From Lophium mytilinum (Eukaryota; Ascomycota; Dothideomycetes; Mytilinidiales; Mytilinidiaceae): 64,000 nt of DNA. The stretch is from assembly GCA_010093605.1 (NCBI GenBank), contig MU004193.1, positions 1,247,520 through 1,311,519 of the forward strand, read 5' to 3'. Shown here in pieces: positions 11,686-23,295 of this stretch. A program made the translations under genes and the position numbers. The notes below the pieces were generated by a model. It did no database searches. It was not told the DNA's origin and saw only the letters and a list, made by a program, of their open reading frames with translations. How positions within the stretch are numbered: position 1 is the first letter of the stretch; each line of letters begins with the position of its first letter.

Positions 11686-13830
11686 CTATCTCCAGCGTTC
11701 AGGAACTTCCCTCCGAAATTGCAACTGCTGCAACCATTTTCCCATCTCCCCTCTTTTCAGTCTGCTAGCTCCTGACTTACTTGCCAGGTACAGAGCGTTC
11801 CCACAGTCAGTCTCGATCTTTCCATTTTTCAGAAGACCGTTGTCTTTCACACCTGCAAGGGAACACGTTAGTATGAAAGCAGTGGCATTGTCGCAGCAGT
11901 ATGAGCACCTACAGTCTTTACTGTCTGAAAACGCAGAGAAAACCGCCTCGCAGTCAAAATCGCAAGAGTCTTTGGTGTTCTCCCAAGTCAACGACCAAGT
12001 AAATCCAGCTTCAGAATCGGCCTCTTCCCAATAATCCTCGCCATTTGGACCTTTAATGTTTAGGCCGTCCTGCAGTTTCGCGTGATTTTTACACAGCTTC
12101 TTGATTTTCCTTGGGCAAGTTAGTAAGCTATCGTATAAAGAGTCAAGGAAAGACGACCCACTCTTCGAACTTTTCTGCGCCCACTTTGGAATCCTGCAAC
12201 GCACCGTCACACTTGGGCTCGAATTCCGGCACGTCAGCAAGTTTGATGAGCTGTTCTAGCCATTCATACTGCTTATCCATGTAGTCAGGTTTGACTAGAG
12301 TGATGTGAGGATAGTTGATCTTTCGGCAGTGGCACCCCTCATGTTCCGCCTGTACACTGGTGTCAGCAATTCCTCCTTCCTCCATGCATGGTCGCCGACT
12401 CACCACATTACAAAAGGCATTTCTTTCAAGAATCCCTTTACCCTCATCCTGCGCCTTGCAGTCGTCCGCAATACAAAGTATATCTTTTGGACACAAGAAG
12501 TCTTCCGGCTTCAGATCTTTCGTGAGTGCCGTCTGTGGCACCCAGATATTTAGCGCCATCTGACCCGCAGCCATGACCGCATGCAACACGATCGTGACCG
12601 CTAACGAGCTTCTTACGAGCATCGGAATTTCGAAAACTTCTGCTCCAGGTGGCGGCGCGGGAACTGCCTCATCTCCACGAAGGACGCGAACCACAGCAAC
12701 ACGGTAAGCAATGACGGCCATATTCATGTTTTCCAACATCAGATTCTGAATCGGAAACCCGATTTGCCCACCGGGCGCTGGCTGTGCCGGCATGTTCTGA
12801 GCCGCCAGCTGGATGAGCTCCTGCGGCGCGGCATTCTCGAGCTCGGGGATGATTTGGCTTAGCTGGCGTACACATTCTTCGAGGGCAGTGGATCGGACGC
12901 GGCTCTTTGGCGGCTTGTTTAAATCAAGACCTTTGCAGGCTTTTTGCGCGCTCGAGATACCCAACATGCCGAGAAGGTCTTGGATGCGGCGGGCGGAGTC
13001 GACGGGAATGTGATAGACGATGTCGCCGACTTTGCGCTCCCCGTCGTCCTTAGTGAGGGTCTCGAGCGTTATATATTGGCTAAATAAACATGTAAGAGAT
13101 GAGAGAAGGTGCATTAGCGAGACCTCTAACTCACGTAGCTGTCGGTGTCTGCGTCGGAACTGAAGGTATAGTGATAGTGTTGGGCGTTCCATCCTGCCCT
13201 TGTTGAACAGCAATCGTGCTCGAGGCTCCGATGTTATAGATCTGGTCCATGTCACCATACTCAAATTTGACCTCCTTCGGCGGCTCCGCCGTCCCCAGCC
13301 GGAAAATAACGAACAGTTCGGAGACTATGAGGCTAAGCAGGATGCCTACCAAGATAGCGCTCACCACGGCAAACCTCTTAGTATGGGTTTCGACATCCGT
13401 GTTGTGCAGAACTGGGACTAGAGCATTGCGGCATTCGTCATCGGGTTTGTCTTTGCAACTCTTGATCATTGTGTCTTGGATTCTTTTCCGGAGGTCTGGC
13501 CCGAATGCGACAGTGACGCCATCTTTGGGGAAGTCATCGTAGATGCCTGTAGGGTAGATCTGGAGCTTGTCGCCGGGTGGCTCCGGATTTGCAGCCTTGG
13601 ACAGATTGTTAGCGACCTCATGAAGGTTAGCGTAGATTGCATACTCTTTTGGGAAAGTATTGATTGCGGGGACCGAATGTAAACGTGGGCATGGCGGCAT
13701 TTTCGGCAGGGGTTCTGCCTTGTCGACGGTCAAGAGTCGTCAAGATGGGAGTTGGAGCGACGGATGGGACTGCAACTGCAGAAACCCTGTTGAATATTAA
13801 CGCAAGAAAGAGTGCTTTGCGTGGACGCAT
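11686..13830 (-). CDS. cysteine-rich membrane-anchored secretory protein, unknown function
   Basis: Six exons on the minus strand (13830-13645, 13595-13135, 13079-12404, 12349-12162, 12109-11913, 11852-11686) give about 624 aa. Introns are 49-60 nt and all phases agree. A signal peptide is visible (start MRPRKALFLALIF, cleavage near AVAVPS). A strong transmembrane segment RFAVVSAILVGILLSLIVS lies at about residue 150 and a weaker one further on. The C-terminal third is Cys-rich: CPKDILCIADDC, EGCHCRK, DFDCEAVF, then TDCGNALYL. The last pattern recalls the C-terminal accessory region of fungal killer-toxin-like class V chitinases, but no chitinase domain is present. The extreme C-terminus is uncertain because a GTAAGT lies 20 codons before the stop and could start another intron. 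Confidence 0.7.
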
Positions 13831-14640
13831 CTTCGAAATTGAAAATATTTTATGAAACTGGTGGAGAAGAAAGAATGTGAACAACAGAACCAAGCACTTC
13901 GAGGACCTCCGCTGATATTTCTTCCAAAGGTTCTCCCACCATAATGATATAGTTCGATGCTGCGGCTCCACCACCCAAATTCTGTAGATCGAGGCACGGG
14001 GATGAGACGCAAGGTTCCGATCACCCCAAAAAGAAGGCGAAGCATTCGGGATAGAGCCTAGTTGCGACTTGGTTCTATATCCATAACTTCACAGCCGCAA
14101 AAGTTGGTTACACTTATTTCGAATGAAACAAGCTGCGGCACACTCTTGCCTGAAATGTCCCTCATCTAGACTCACTATCACGGCGAGTTAGCGCGGCGTA
14201 TGGACGAAGTTAGCGGTTCTCACGTGCTTCGGGTTACGTGCCTCATCTACGCCGCAACCAAGCCGCCGTTCCAACATCAACTCCATGCGCCTCACCAACG
14301 CCGCAATCAAACCTCTGTTTCAACATGGAATACGTGGAAGTGTGTTCATGTAACGATTGGGCAAGTCCAACCACGCCGCGACTACGCCACTACATCCCAA
14401 AAAGACGTATGACCAGACTTGTAGATAACCGCGTGCGGCGTTGAATATTGGCATCCGGCTGTGAAGCACTGTGCTATTTTCATAGCCCTACCTGGCGGCT
14501 ACTGGGGTGCTATTCTTTGCCGCGAAGACAAAGTTTCCGAAGTCCAGTTTGGAGATATGCTGAAAACCTGTCATGCCCCGGATTATTTATCTGTTTCAGT
14601 GATTCTCTCTCTTTTGCTTCTTCGACCCACACTTTCCACC
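13831..14640. other. divergent intergenic region
   Basis: About 810 bases between the Cys-rich gene (minus) and the metallopeptidase gene (plus). It includes a short degenerate direct repeat near 14249-14326. Small frames cross it without family features. The pyrimidine-rich stretch just before 14641 is a probable leader. Confidence 0.4.
14249..14326. repeat. imperfect 29-bp direct repeat
   Basis: Copies at 14249-14277 and 14298-14326 both begin ACGCCGCAA and end CAACAT. They differ at five positions, four of which are C/T or G/A transitions. A third, weaker CCGCGACTACGCC lies downstream near 14374. The array is short and its meaning is unknown. Confidence 0.5.
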
Positions 14641-16051
14641 ATGTTTCACCGAGCTATCCTTCTTGCAGGGTTACTCCTCCTTCCTCGTTCTATTTCTGCG
14701 TACAAGATAGACTCCTCATGCACCAAAGCAGGCATCGAAAATGACGTTCGGGATGCTATGACGAGTGCCTTCGAGATGGTAGATTCGTCGATCGCTCGCT
14801 TGAATGATTCCCCGTATACGGTGGAGACTGTGGACCTGATCAGAAGGCTTTTCATTGGGAAGCCCGGCCAACTTCCCACGCAAAGATTTCGAATGACGAA
14901 AGTCAGACAAATTTTCGCGGATATCAAGGAGAACTACGAAGAAGAAATCACAGGCGCTGGAGGGGTGTCCAATAAGGACGTGGTGCGTACCCAGTGCCTT
15001 CTATTCCTATTACTTCTTCGCTCCCATAAAGCGTATTGCATTAGTGCTAAAACGACGAACCGTAGATCATATACTGTGACCTTTCACGCTACAAAGAGTT
15101 CGACAAGAAGAAGGATCTCTGGCTAGATCAAAGTAGGCCTCACCCGTCATTTCGAAACGCTAGCAAGCTTCTCAAAATGCTGACGAGTCGATGATTCCAG
15201 CCACCAAGGAGCTAGTCAAGTATAAGGAGCAACAATGCAAGGGGTCCGTGGCCGACTTCTTTGCATTAGCTGTAACAAGGAATCCAGAAACCTCCGAGGT
15301 AGTCAGCGATGATGATATACCCGATGAAGAGTTGTATTGGGACGAGAAGCCAACCCAAATTCAACTCTGCCCTTGGTTTGTCGATTGGGTCAAATCTAAA
15401 GAATTCAAGACGGCTAGCGATGTCAAGAAGAGAACGAAGATCGGAAGAGTAGTTATCAAGCTAGTAGAAAGTAAAAATTTCGGCTTAAAACAAATAGGTA
15501 TGTCGTTTCGTGCTTTCACACATCGAATGCGTATAGAGAGTGTATCAAAGCTAATGAGCGACTGGCGTAGATGCATTCTCGCTGCTCGATAAAGTCCTTC
15601 TACACGAAATGACGCATGGAAGATCAGCCTGGCTGGCTTACAAAGAAGGAACACGGATCACTGGCACCGCGGATGTAAGCTCTCCCTCAATTCGGTTCTC
15701 TCATCACCCATGCACACAACAATCGTTGACGTCTTCATCAGGTTCGGATACCTTTTCTCGGCGTCTTCGGACAGCCTGCATACGGATGGACAAATGTCAG
15801 GAAACTTGCGCAAAACGGAGAAGATGTCACCGGCGTGACCGACTGGAAGCTCAAGGCAGCGGATAATAACGCAGACTCTTATGCGCTGTTTGGTAGCGGT
15901 AAGTCGTTCTCTCTATGTTCCTGGACAGTCGTGGTGTGAAATGTGAGCAGCTGACATGCCCTAAACAGCGGCCAAATTGCTGGACGACATACTTCCCAAG
16001 CGGGTGGATGACAACGGTAGAATTGTACCTATTGTCTATCAAGGAACTTAG
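14641..16051 (+). CDS. secreted aspzincin-like (M35 / Lys-specific type) zinc metallopeptidase
   Basis: Six exons (14641-14982, 15066-15132, 15201-15497, 15571-15674, 15742-15898, 15969-16051) join in frame to 349 aa. Branch sites GCTGAC and GCTAAT are visible in the second and third introns. The signal peptide MFHRAILLAGLLLLPRSISA is followed by YKIDSSCTK, a mature N-terminus common in this fungal family. IIYCDLSRY precedes the zinc motif LLHEMTHGRS (HExxH, residues about 247-251). AYGWTNVRKLA and ADNNADSYALF follow; the latter should carry the third (Asp) ligand of aspzincins. It would be an extracellular protease. It is divergent from the Cys-rich protein and ends 92 bases from the convergent minus-strand gene. 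No single frame shows the full protein; the splice model is my reconstruction. Confidence 0.88.
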
Positions 16052-16142
16052 ACAGCGGTTAGATTGTTGGACGACGTCAAAGGATGTTGCAGCGTGTAGA
16101 GCCGATCTTGTACCATAATAGAGTGTATGGTAGATATTTGTT

Positions 16143-17141
16143 CTAGTATCGACCATATAACTTTCTGTAGGGTCTATGTTGGACCTTGAGCGAAAAGTTG
16201 GTGTCCCCAAGTATAGCCTGGACAGAATCAGGAATGACAAAATTCGTTTCAACCTCAAATGACGGGGCTTTGATGTCCTTGAGCGGTTCCAAAATCGACA
16301 CTAATGCTTCAACATCTGCCGACGCAGGGCCATCTTCTCTCTCTTCATAGGCCTTGACGAGAATCTCAAAGCGTATAGAGCGGATGTTTTGTAGCTTTTG
16401 CAAAGCTTTACAACCGTCGGCCCAATTGATGTAGTTCTCGGGCGGGAAATCTTGGTGCAGCCAGTATGACCTCGGTGTCAAGAACAACGTTGAGACATGC
16501 AAATAACGTATTGCATGCCATTGAGGGGCTGGTACAATTGATCTCATCTCGAGCATGCCTCTTGCGCCTTTCAAGCTGAAATAATTTGCAGTGTACAAGA
16601 TGCCAATCGCATCAGAATAACTATGCAAGAACTCAGTAACGCGACATTAGACCCATAAGCGTCTAGCCTCGATCTCAAGCGTCGGGATTTCGAGATCGGA
16701 CGAAAATCATACATACATTAGACGACAGCTCACGAGCAGAGAAAGTAGTTTGTCGTGGGTCTGAGGCGTACGCCGATGATGCATTCCTCTTTCGTCCTCA
16801 TACTTTCCGAAGCACTTGTGTTGCCAGGTCGGATACGGGCAATCCAGTTCGATGCAGCGACGGTGACCTACGCGCTTTGATCCGTCTTCGTGCGGGACGA
16901 TATGCATTAGCCTAACAGGATCGCCGAGAACCGCTTCATAAATAGCGATGCGTAATTCTGCTGGAAAGCGTTTACCAAACAGTGGCGACTGGGCTTGGTC
17001 ATGGCATGGAGACAGTGTGATTGGCGGTTTCAAAGGCGCATGCACTTGCGGAGGGACCATACCTGGCCTCAATCGGGGCTTTTTGGGCTTTTTGCGTTTT
17101 TTGCGTTCCGTCCGCACTTTCTCGAGAATATGCGCAAACAT
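16143..17141 (-). CDS. F-box-like / DUF7730-type fungal protein
   Basis: Two exons (17141-16717 and 16620-16143) join in phase 2 to about 300 aa. The N-terminus is very basic (RTERKKRKKPKKPRLRPG). It is followed by FPAELRIAIYEAVLG, the start of a family common in filamentous ascomycetes, then LLVSCRLIYSDAIGILYTAN spanning the splice junction and matching that family's C-R-x-I-Y-x-E-A-I core. The 3' half is Leu-rich and repeat-like. Such proteins are thought to resemble F-box substrate adaptors, but function here is inferred only. The basic tract could be a nuclear localisation signal. Confidence 0.75.
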
Positions 17142-17781
17142 AATTGTTATGGGGATTTCAGTAAATGTTGAGGACAGGTAGAGAAGAGAGAGAAGAGGGA
17201 GGAAAGTTCCTGAAGATTAAATTGTGGCACAGCTAGAGCAGGGCGCTTAACTACTTCGCATCTTGAGCTAAGCTGCATTCAGCAGAGCACGTGATCCTCG
17301 TTGATTTCGCACTGGTGTGTTCACTGAAGTAAGTTGAGTACGTGCCTACACAGGCTAGTGGCTGGTAAAGCTGTAACTCTTTCATTTTTCAAGTCACCGA
17401 AAAGACACGTTATCTTCAACAAAGTATGTTGGCTAGTTCTCATGCGTCCATTCATAATTTTGTTTACACGGGAGAACACTGATTCAGATTCAATGCCCGT
17501 TTCACTAGGACTTACGTTGGACTACCCGGAGACGACAGACGGTCTCACTGCCTCAGAGACTTGCTCAACAGCCCACTCATAACAACTCAACCCATAGATT
17601 CATCACCAATGCAAATTCCTATCCAAACCTCTAGAATACCCAAACACCTGATTCCGGTACAGTCTTCGCCGCCCCCCCGCGCTGCTCCTCCTCTCACACA
17701 GCCCACACCTTACCCCTCTTCCATCCCCATGGAAACTCTCCACACGACTCAATTACTCTCTGCGCATTTTCGCTAGCCAAT
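17142..17781. other. intergenic region
   Basis: About 640 bases between two minus-strand genes. It holds the promoter of the F-box-like gene and the 3' flank of the BAS2-like gene. No supported gene. Confidence 0.45.
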
Positions 17782-18486
17782 CTAAATCATCTCCCTCACA
17801 ATCAATCTCTTGTTCTTCTGCCCCGTCAACGCCTTCGCCGCATTATCATTTGGACTCGCATCCCCGAACCCACACCCGCCATCCCTCTCCTGCGCCACCA
17901 CTGCGCCCGCACACTTCCCGCTATTGAACCCACAGCACCCATTCGCGCAGTCGGCATCCGACGTGCACGGGCCGGTGATGAATTGCTTTCCCGCGCCATT
18001 CCCAGCCCCATTACCGCCAGCAGCGGGAGTAGCAGCGGGAGTTGCAGCGGGAGTTGCAGCTGCCGTGGCGGCTGGTGTGGTGGCAGAGACAGCCACTGGG
18101 GAGGGGGCTTGCCCGCGCAGCACTTGGGCGGCGTTGTCGTTGGGCGTGGCGTCCCCGAAGCCGCAACCACCGTCTCGGGTCAGGGCGATGATCGCGCCGG
18201 CGCATTTGCCTGTATTGAAGCCGCAGCAGCCGGAGGCGCAGGAGGCGTCGGACGTGCAGGGACCCGTGATGAATTGGGTGCCGGTGCCTTGGGCGAGGGT
18301 AGGGAGGGAGACTTTGGGACGTCAGTGATTGTGAAGAGTGATGAGATGGGTGCCGTGAGAGAGGTGTCGAGTTCGAAAGAGATATGGGGCGTTCATTGAT
18401 AATGGATTATGTTTTGAGGGGGTTGGGGCGTAAGTAGACATACGATTGAGAAGCACTAAGGCCACAGTCATGAGTTTATACGCCAT
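17782..18486 (-). CDS. small secreted Cys-rich protein with two BAS2-like domains
   Basis: Two exons (18486-18444 and 18311-17782) give about 190 aa. Splicing joins MAYKLMTVALVLLN to LSLPTLAQ, forming a clear signal peptide. The mature protein has two copies of one module of about 55 residues, each beginning QFITGPCTSDA and holding CASGCCGFN or CANGCCGFN, KCAGA and DGGCGFGDA. They are joined by a linker of Ala-Thr-Pro repeats. The module resembles fungal proteins annotated as biotrophy-associated secreted protein 2 (BAS2 of Magnaporthe), which usually carry one copy. Six or more cysteines per module imply disulfide-bonded apoplastic folding. A role as effector or surface protein is inferred. 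The 132-nt intron is longer than most here. Confidence 0.85.
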
Positions 18487-20091
18487 TTCGAGTACTTTAG
18501 AGTGATCGGTCTGGTAAAGTAGAGAATTTGCTAAGAATCGCAGACTCGAAAGAATGTAATAGAAGAAGAAGATGTGAAGGACAGTATTTGAGATCAACTC
18601 AAAGGAATGTAGAGACTAAGAAGAGTGATTAAGAGGAATTGATTGATGTGAATTGAAGCTCTTGGATATTGCTCTCCCAGTGCACATCCTCAGGCTATTA
18701 TATACAGATGTCAGCCTTGTGGAGCCTGAACTAGGAAGTGGCGCCTGGATCTGCTGGCCCCGGTAGCTGGAAACCCCGCTGTCTCGATATGTCAGGCTAG
18801 TTTGGGACTGTATACACCCTGAGACGGGAACTGGCTCAAGTCCCAAACGGGCCGAGCTGGCGCGCGGGCGCCAACGTAGTATTCTGCGAGACTGCGGGCG
18901 CGAGTACTGAATGTAACGGTTGGTCGTCGGCCCCAAAGTGAGGAGATGTGTGCGGCATGATCATGATTATGAATTGAGAGGCCGAAAAAGGAGTGTTGTA
19001 GCAATAGAGAAGGTTGGGGGTTAACGATGGTGAAGTCAGGGGTGCGGACCACCAAAAGATTTCAACCCTCACACGTCACAACTCACCATCCAGAATACAC
19101 TCACTGCAAGAACACAAACTTTCAGACTGCCAAAACTCCATACAAGCCTCGTCGCCAGATGTTCAGTTTCCCCCCTCCCAAAATCCGCTAGACACGATCT
19201 CGGCCGCCATGCGTTTCAAGCCCGCTTCATGCGGCCCCCCTAGCCTTAGTCCGCCGGACTACTCTCTCTCCTCTCTCGCCCTCCTCAGAACGCATAAGAT
19301 TCAAATCTGCCAGCAGGCCTGGCGTGTTCACGTTTTGAGAATCCCCAGTTTCGGTCTTCGGCCGGTCTGACGCTGATCGGGGCCACGAGTGGCTGCGCTA
19401 TGCCTGAGGCCCGGAAACGCTGATCGCCGACTCAGACGGGGCGCGTTGCAGGAGAGCTTGCGCACTCGCCGGTCGCAGATGGGCGAAGAGGGAAGGTAGA
19501 GAGGTAGGTTGTATGGTGCTACGATGTTTGGGGATGGTGTTTGGGAGGGGGTCTAGAGGCTTGATCCTTCGCAGGCTGAAGTGCGGTGTGGTAAGTCGAC
19601 CTAGATAGTAACACCTGCAGTCGCAACAATTTTATCATCTAGTTAACGTTGCGCTTTGCGCAATAACTCATGTTCACCAGTCTAACCATGCTATCATAGA
19701 GCGCGAAGTACTTATTATTTGGAGAATCGCTATCAGACGCTGGAGGTCACGTGCCCATGACCACGTGTAGATAGATCTGGTTATCACCCTTCACACAACC
19801 TTAAGTAAACAACATCTCGTCTTCGCGGAGTCCACTTTTTGAGCTCATAGCCTCGAATTCGACGTCAAGGTGACCTCTGAGACTAAACCTACCGTCTCTT
19901 GGCTACTTGAGGATAGCTGTATTGTATTCTCTATGGCGATGCGGTCGCCTACTGAATATTGCGCCGTTGCGCGTTTCTCAGCCTTGTCGCTGACTGATTC
20001 GCGATATCATCGAGCGTTTCCCGCGCGAAGAAACACCACGCCCTTTAAGCTCACCGAATAAAGGTTGCATGTTCCATATCGAGTCAGAAGA
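18487..20091. other. 1.6-kb intergenic region, no gene seen
   Basis: Separates two divergent genes. Short overlapping frames occur on both strands (for example 18616-18936 minus and 19014-19370 plus), but none has family features or coherent splice sites. Around 19370-19570 the sequence is GC-rich; 19600-20090 is more AT-rich. Such a long upstream region fits a developmentally regulated transcription-factor gene at 20092. Confidence 0.45.
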
Positions 20092-23000
20092 ATGTACTCT
20101 ACAAAACCACATGTTGCTACGGCAGATGGTTCATTAGGCGCGTTTCCGGCATCTAGTTAGTTTGCTTTCATTTTATTCCAACACTTCACTGCCTAACTAC
20201 TACTTGCAGGGCCCAATACTTACACATACGGTAATGACGTACGTCAACTTCACCCCGCTCAGACATCGCCTGCCCCAGTTCTCCAGGACGAAATCTCCAA
20301 TGCACCAGACAAGGCTCCAGGCTCCTATCTGCCTCCGCTCCGATACTCTTCTGCACACCAATTTGATACAACTGGACAATTATGTCCATCTGGAATGAAA
20401 CCACGCGTTACAGCAACGCTGTGGGACGACGAAGGGTCTCTTTGCTTCCAAGTGGAAGCCAAAGGAGTCTGTGTCGCAAGGAGGGAAGACAACCACATGA
20501 TAAATGGCACAAAACTGTTGAATGTCGCTGGAATGACGCGTGGCCGGCGAGACGGGATATTGAAATCGGAGAAGACCAGGCATGTGGTGAAGATAGGCCC
20601 TATGCATCTAAAGGGTGTATGGTACGTCTTGTACTCCCTATATGGAGTAATTAGCAACCTACTAATAGTCAAAGGATACCGTTTGAGCGTGCTTTAGATT
20701 TTGCGAATAGGGAAAGGATAACAGAGCAACTTTTTCCTCTTTTCGTTCATGACATTGGTGCTTTTTTGTACCATCCCACAAATCAGCCGCATGCTGGCGT
20801 CGGTGCAGGTGTTAGTCCAAGAATGGCACAGCGGTTTGGAGTTGCAGGGCTAATCTACTAAACAGCACTTTCTCGGCGCCTCCGCGAGCCTCCAGTCGCC
20901 GTTGCAGCATCCCCATCAAGCAATGAGCAACACGCCGCAGCCTTCCCACTCTATTCTACCACATCCTTCGGCTTCGCGACCAGGGCTGGATAGAGCCCAT
21001 CCTTTTCCAACTCCACCCACCAGCGCGTCTAGTATAATAGGCATGGGAAATCAGGGCAGCTCGTCTGCATCTGAGTGGGGCCAGTCGGATTTCCAGTCAA
21101 TGTCTGGAAGCCAATCCCTCAACATAGACACCGGACTAAGCAACACACGCTCTATGCCAGCAACTCCCGTGTCAACCCCGCCGGGCTCGCCGCTCCCACA
21201 TGATTCGCAATGGTGCCCTCCTAGCCAGGGTTACAACAGCAACTGTGCTGTTGTATGGGATGAAATAATTCTAGACGCGGAGGCTATGAGTCTTAAGAAA
21301 CACTCCCTAACTGAAGTCAAAAGGCAAATGGGTCCCCCGGAATTTGCGAACACGTTGAATGAAAGGAAGGCCTTAGAGGTGAAGACCGAGCCGTTGCCTT
21401 CTACGCTTGACTACTCTATCCAAGTGGAACCACCTATGACTTCGAAGGTCGTCGAGTTGGACGATGCTGACGACATCCAACGCCTATCAGACATCCCGGA
21501 TCTCGGTGAAGCAGACTCCTGCGGTGGTGTCACCCAATCTCAGAGAGGGCAATCGGATTTAGACCTTGAAAGCAAAACCAGTCACTTTCAAGCTTCCCCC
21601 ATGATGCAATCAGAACCCAGCACCGCTGGTACAGCCACCTCGGCAACAAACAGTAGTTATGATGAATCTAGTGAAGAAGAGTCATTCGATATACCGGCGC
21701 GAAAAAAACGGATGATCGACCTTGCCATGATGGAGTTCTATCGTATGTTTGATGCAACGTTTGGTATCCGCCAGGTTGCGTCCGGAGAGTCCGCAAAAAG
21801 TGGCGTTGTCAACTGTGTGAATACCTCAAATGGCGAATCTGCGAAACCTCAGAATGCGAAGCGAAAAGCTGCCGACAACAACGGTCGAGATGACGGTGAA
21901 AATGAGGATGATCAGCCACGTAAAAGAAGCAAACCCAGTAATGATGACGACCTGGAATGCCAGAGGAAGCTAGCCTGCCCCTACTTTAAACGCAACCCGC
22001 GAAAATATGGAAATGTTCACTCTTGCCTGGGACCAGGCTGGGTTGCCATTGCTCGTCTGAAGTAGGTTTCGTATTGCCTTTCAAGGGTATAAGATACTTA
22101 CCAGTGCAGAGAACACTTATATCGCCGCCATGCGCTTCCGCCGCAATGTACGCGATGCTGTCAGACGTTCAAGTCCGAAGCCGAGCTGAAAGCACACTCA
22201 AGGATTCCAGAAGGGTGCGAAATTCGAGACGAAGAGCGACTAGAAGGCTTTGATCTAAGTCAGGAGAAGAGACTAAGATCGAAGAAGAGAGGTCTCTTGG
22301 GTGATGCTAGAGAAGACCAGTGGAGGGATGTATATTTGATTCTTTTCCCAGATGCTCTTTTGTCGGAGATTCCGTCGCCTTGTGAGTACTCCATTCTACC
22401 ATTGCGAGAATTACCACGCAGCAAGCTGTGAGCATCAACTAACATATTTGCAGACTACAACTACGATGAAGACTCTGGTCGGCAACCCATCAATTCACCC
22501 TCTTCTGCAGGGTTCGCTCGGTATGACGCGTACCTCCGGCGCGAACTGCCTCAAAGGGTCCGACAAGAACTCGAAGCCGAGATGGAAGAAGAGCTTGGCC
22601 TTGTCGACGAACGATTAAAAAGCCGGTTGTCCACCATTGTTCGTAACTGCCTTGAACAGCTCTGCCAAACATACAAAGGAAAGTCTCCAACTACAGAAGA
22701 AGCCACGGAAGATGAAACACCTGCACCAACCGAACGACTCAATGCGAACTCATTACCAGGCCCATCTATCCTCCACTACGACATGGCGGTCTTCGAGATT
22801 CCTTCGGAGGCGTGCCTAGAGATGTGGGATGATTTCATGGCTTGCTCTGATATAGGTGGAGGGGAGCCATCTGACTCGGCGTACGGTTCTCTTGATCGGG
22901 TTCGAGATTCTGCAATGACGGAAGACACTTCACATATGCCAGAAACAGATGAATCGTGGATGCTGCCGTTCTTCGATTCCCAATCCGAATTTCCACACAT

Positions 23001-23157
23001 GGAGCGGAGGCTATCCTGCCCACCTCCGCACGCCAGCACGGACCATGGAGAGGATCACATTGAGGCTAGGAGTGCAAATATAGGGAAGGGAAAGGGCAAA
23101 GAGAAAGAAAAGTGCGATGCAGACATGTGGTTGGACAAACAGCAAGGCGAGATTTGA
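20092..23157 (+). CDS. StuA-type APSES factor fused in frame to a fungal C2H2-type zinc-finger protein
   Basis: Six exons (20092-20155, 20210-20621, 20675-20810, 20866-22061, 22110-22381, 22454-23157) join in consistent phase to about 927 aa. Residues ~85-200 are a near-perfect StuA/Efg1-class APSES DNA-binding domain: [60 protein letters not shown]. StuA similarity continues through [18 protein letters not shown] and [16 protein letters not shown] to about 21244. From there the same frame runs into another known fungal family: [20 protein letters not shown], an acidic NLS-like stretch, and the zinc-finger region [12 protein letters not shown]...RLKEHLYRRH...CTRCCQTF...EGCEIRDEE. Its C-terminal half contains [20 protein letters not shown]. 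No stop, start context or intron forces a boundary at the junction. Two adjacent genes mis-joined by my model is possible; an in-frame ATG at 21286 could start the second. Confidence 0.78.
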
Positions 23158-23295
23158 AGGCGGGTTTCCATAGTGTCACGCAACCAAGACATTCAGAAAG
23201 TATTTGCAATGCGGTACACTATCGTTAGCCCCTCTCTGAGGTCGTCCGGCTTGAACTTATTCCACCCTGTCTTTTGTACCACCTTTACCTCAACC

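Noticed and set aside
18616-19370. Several short frames on both strands
   Set aside because: They overlap each other, have no coherent splice sites, and no family features.
20811-20860. StuA reading ending in the in-frame TAA after GLIY
   Set aside because: The segment 20811-20865 has a GTTAGT donor, a TACTAA branch-like site and an AAACAG end. Removing it restores StuA-type sequence, so it is an intron.
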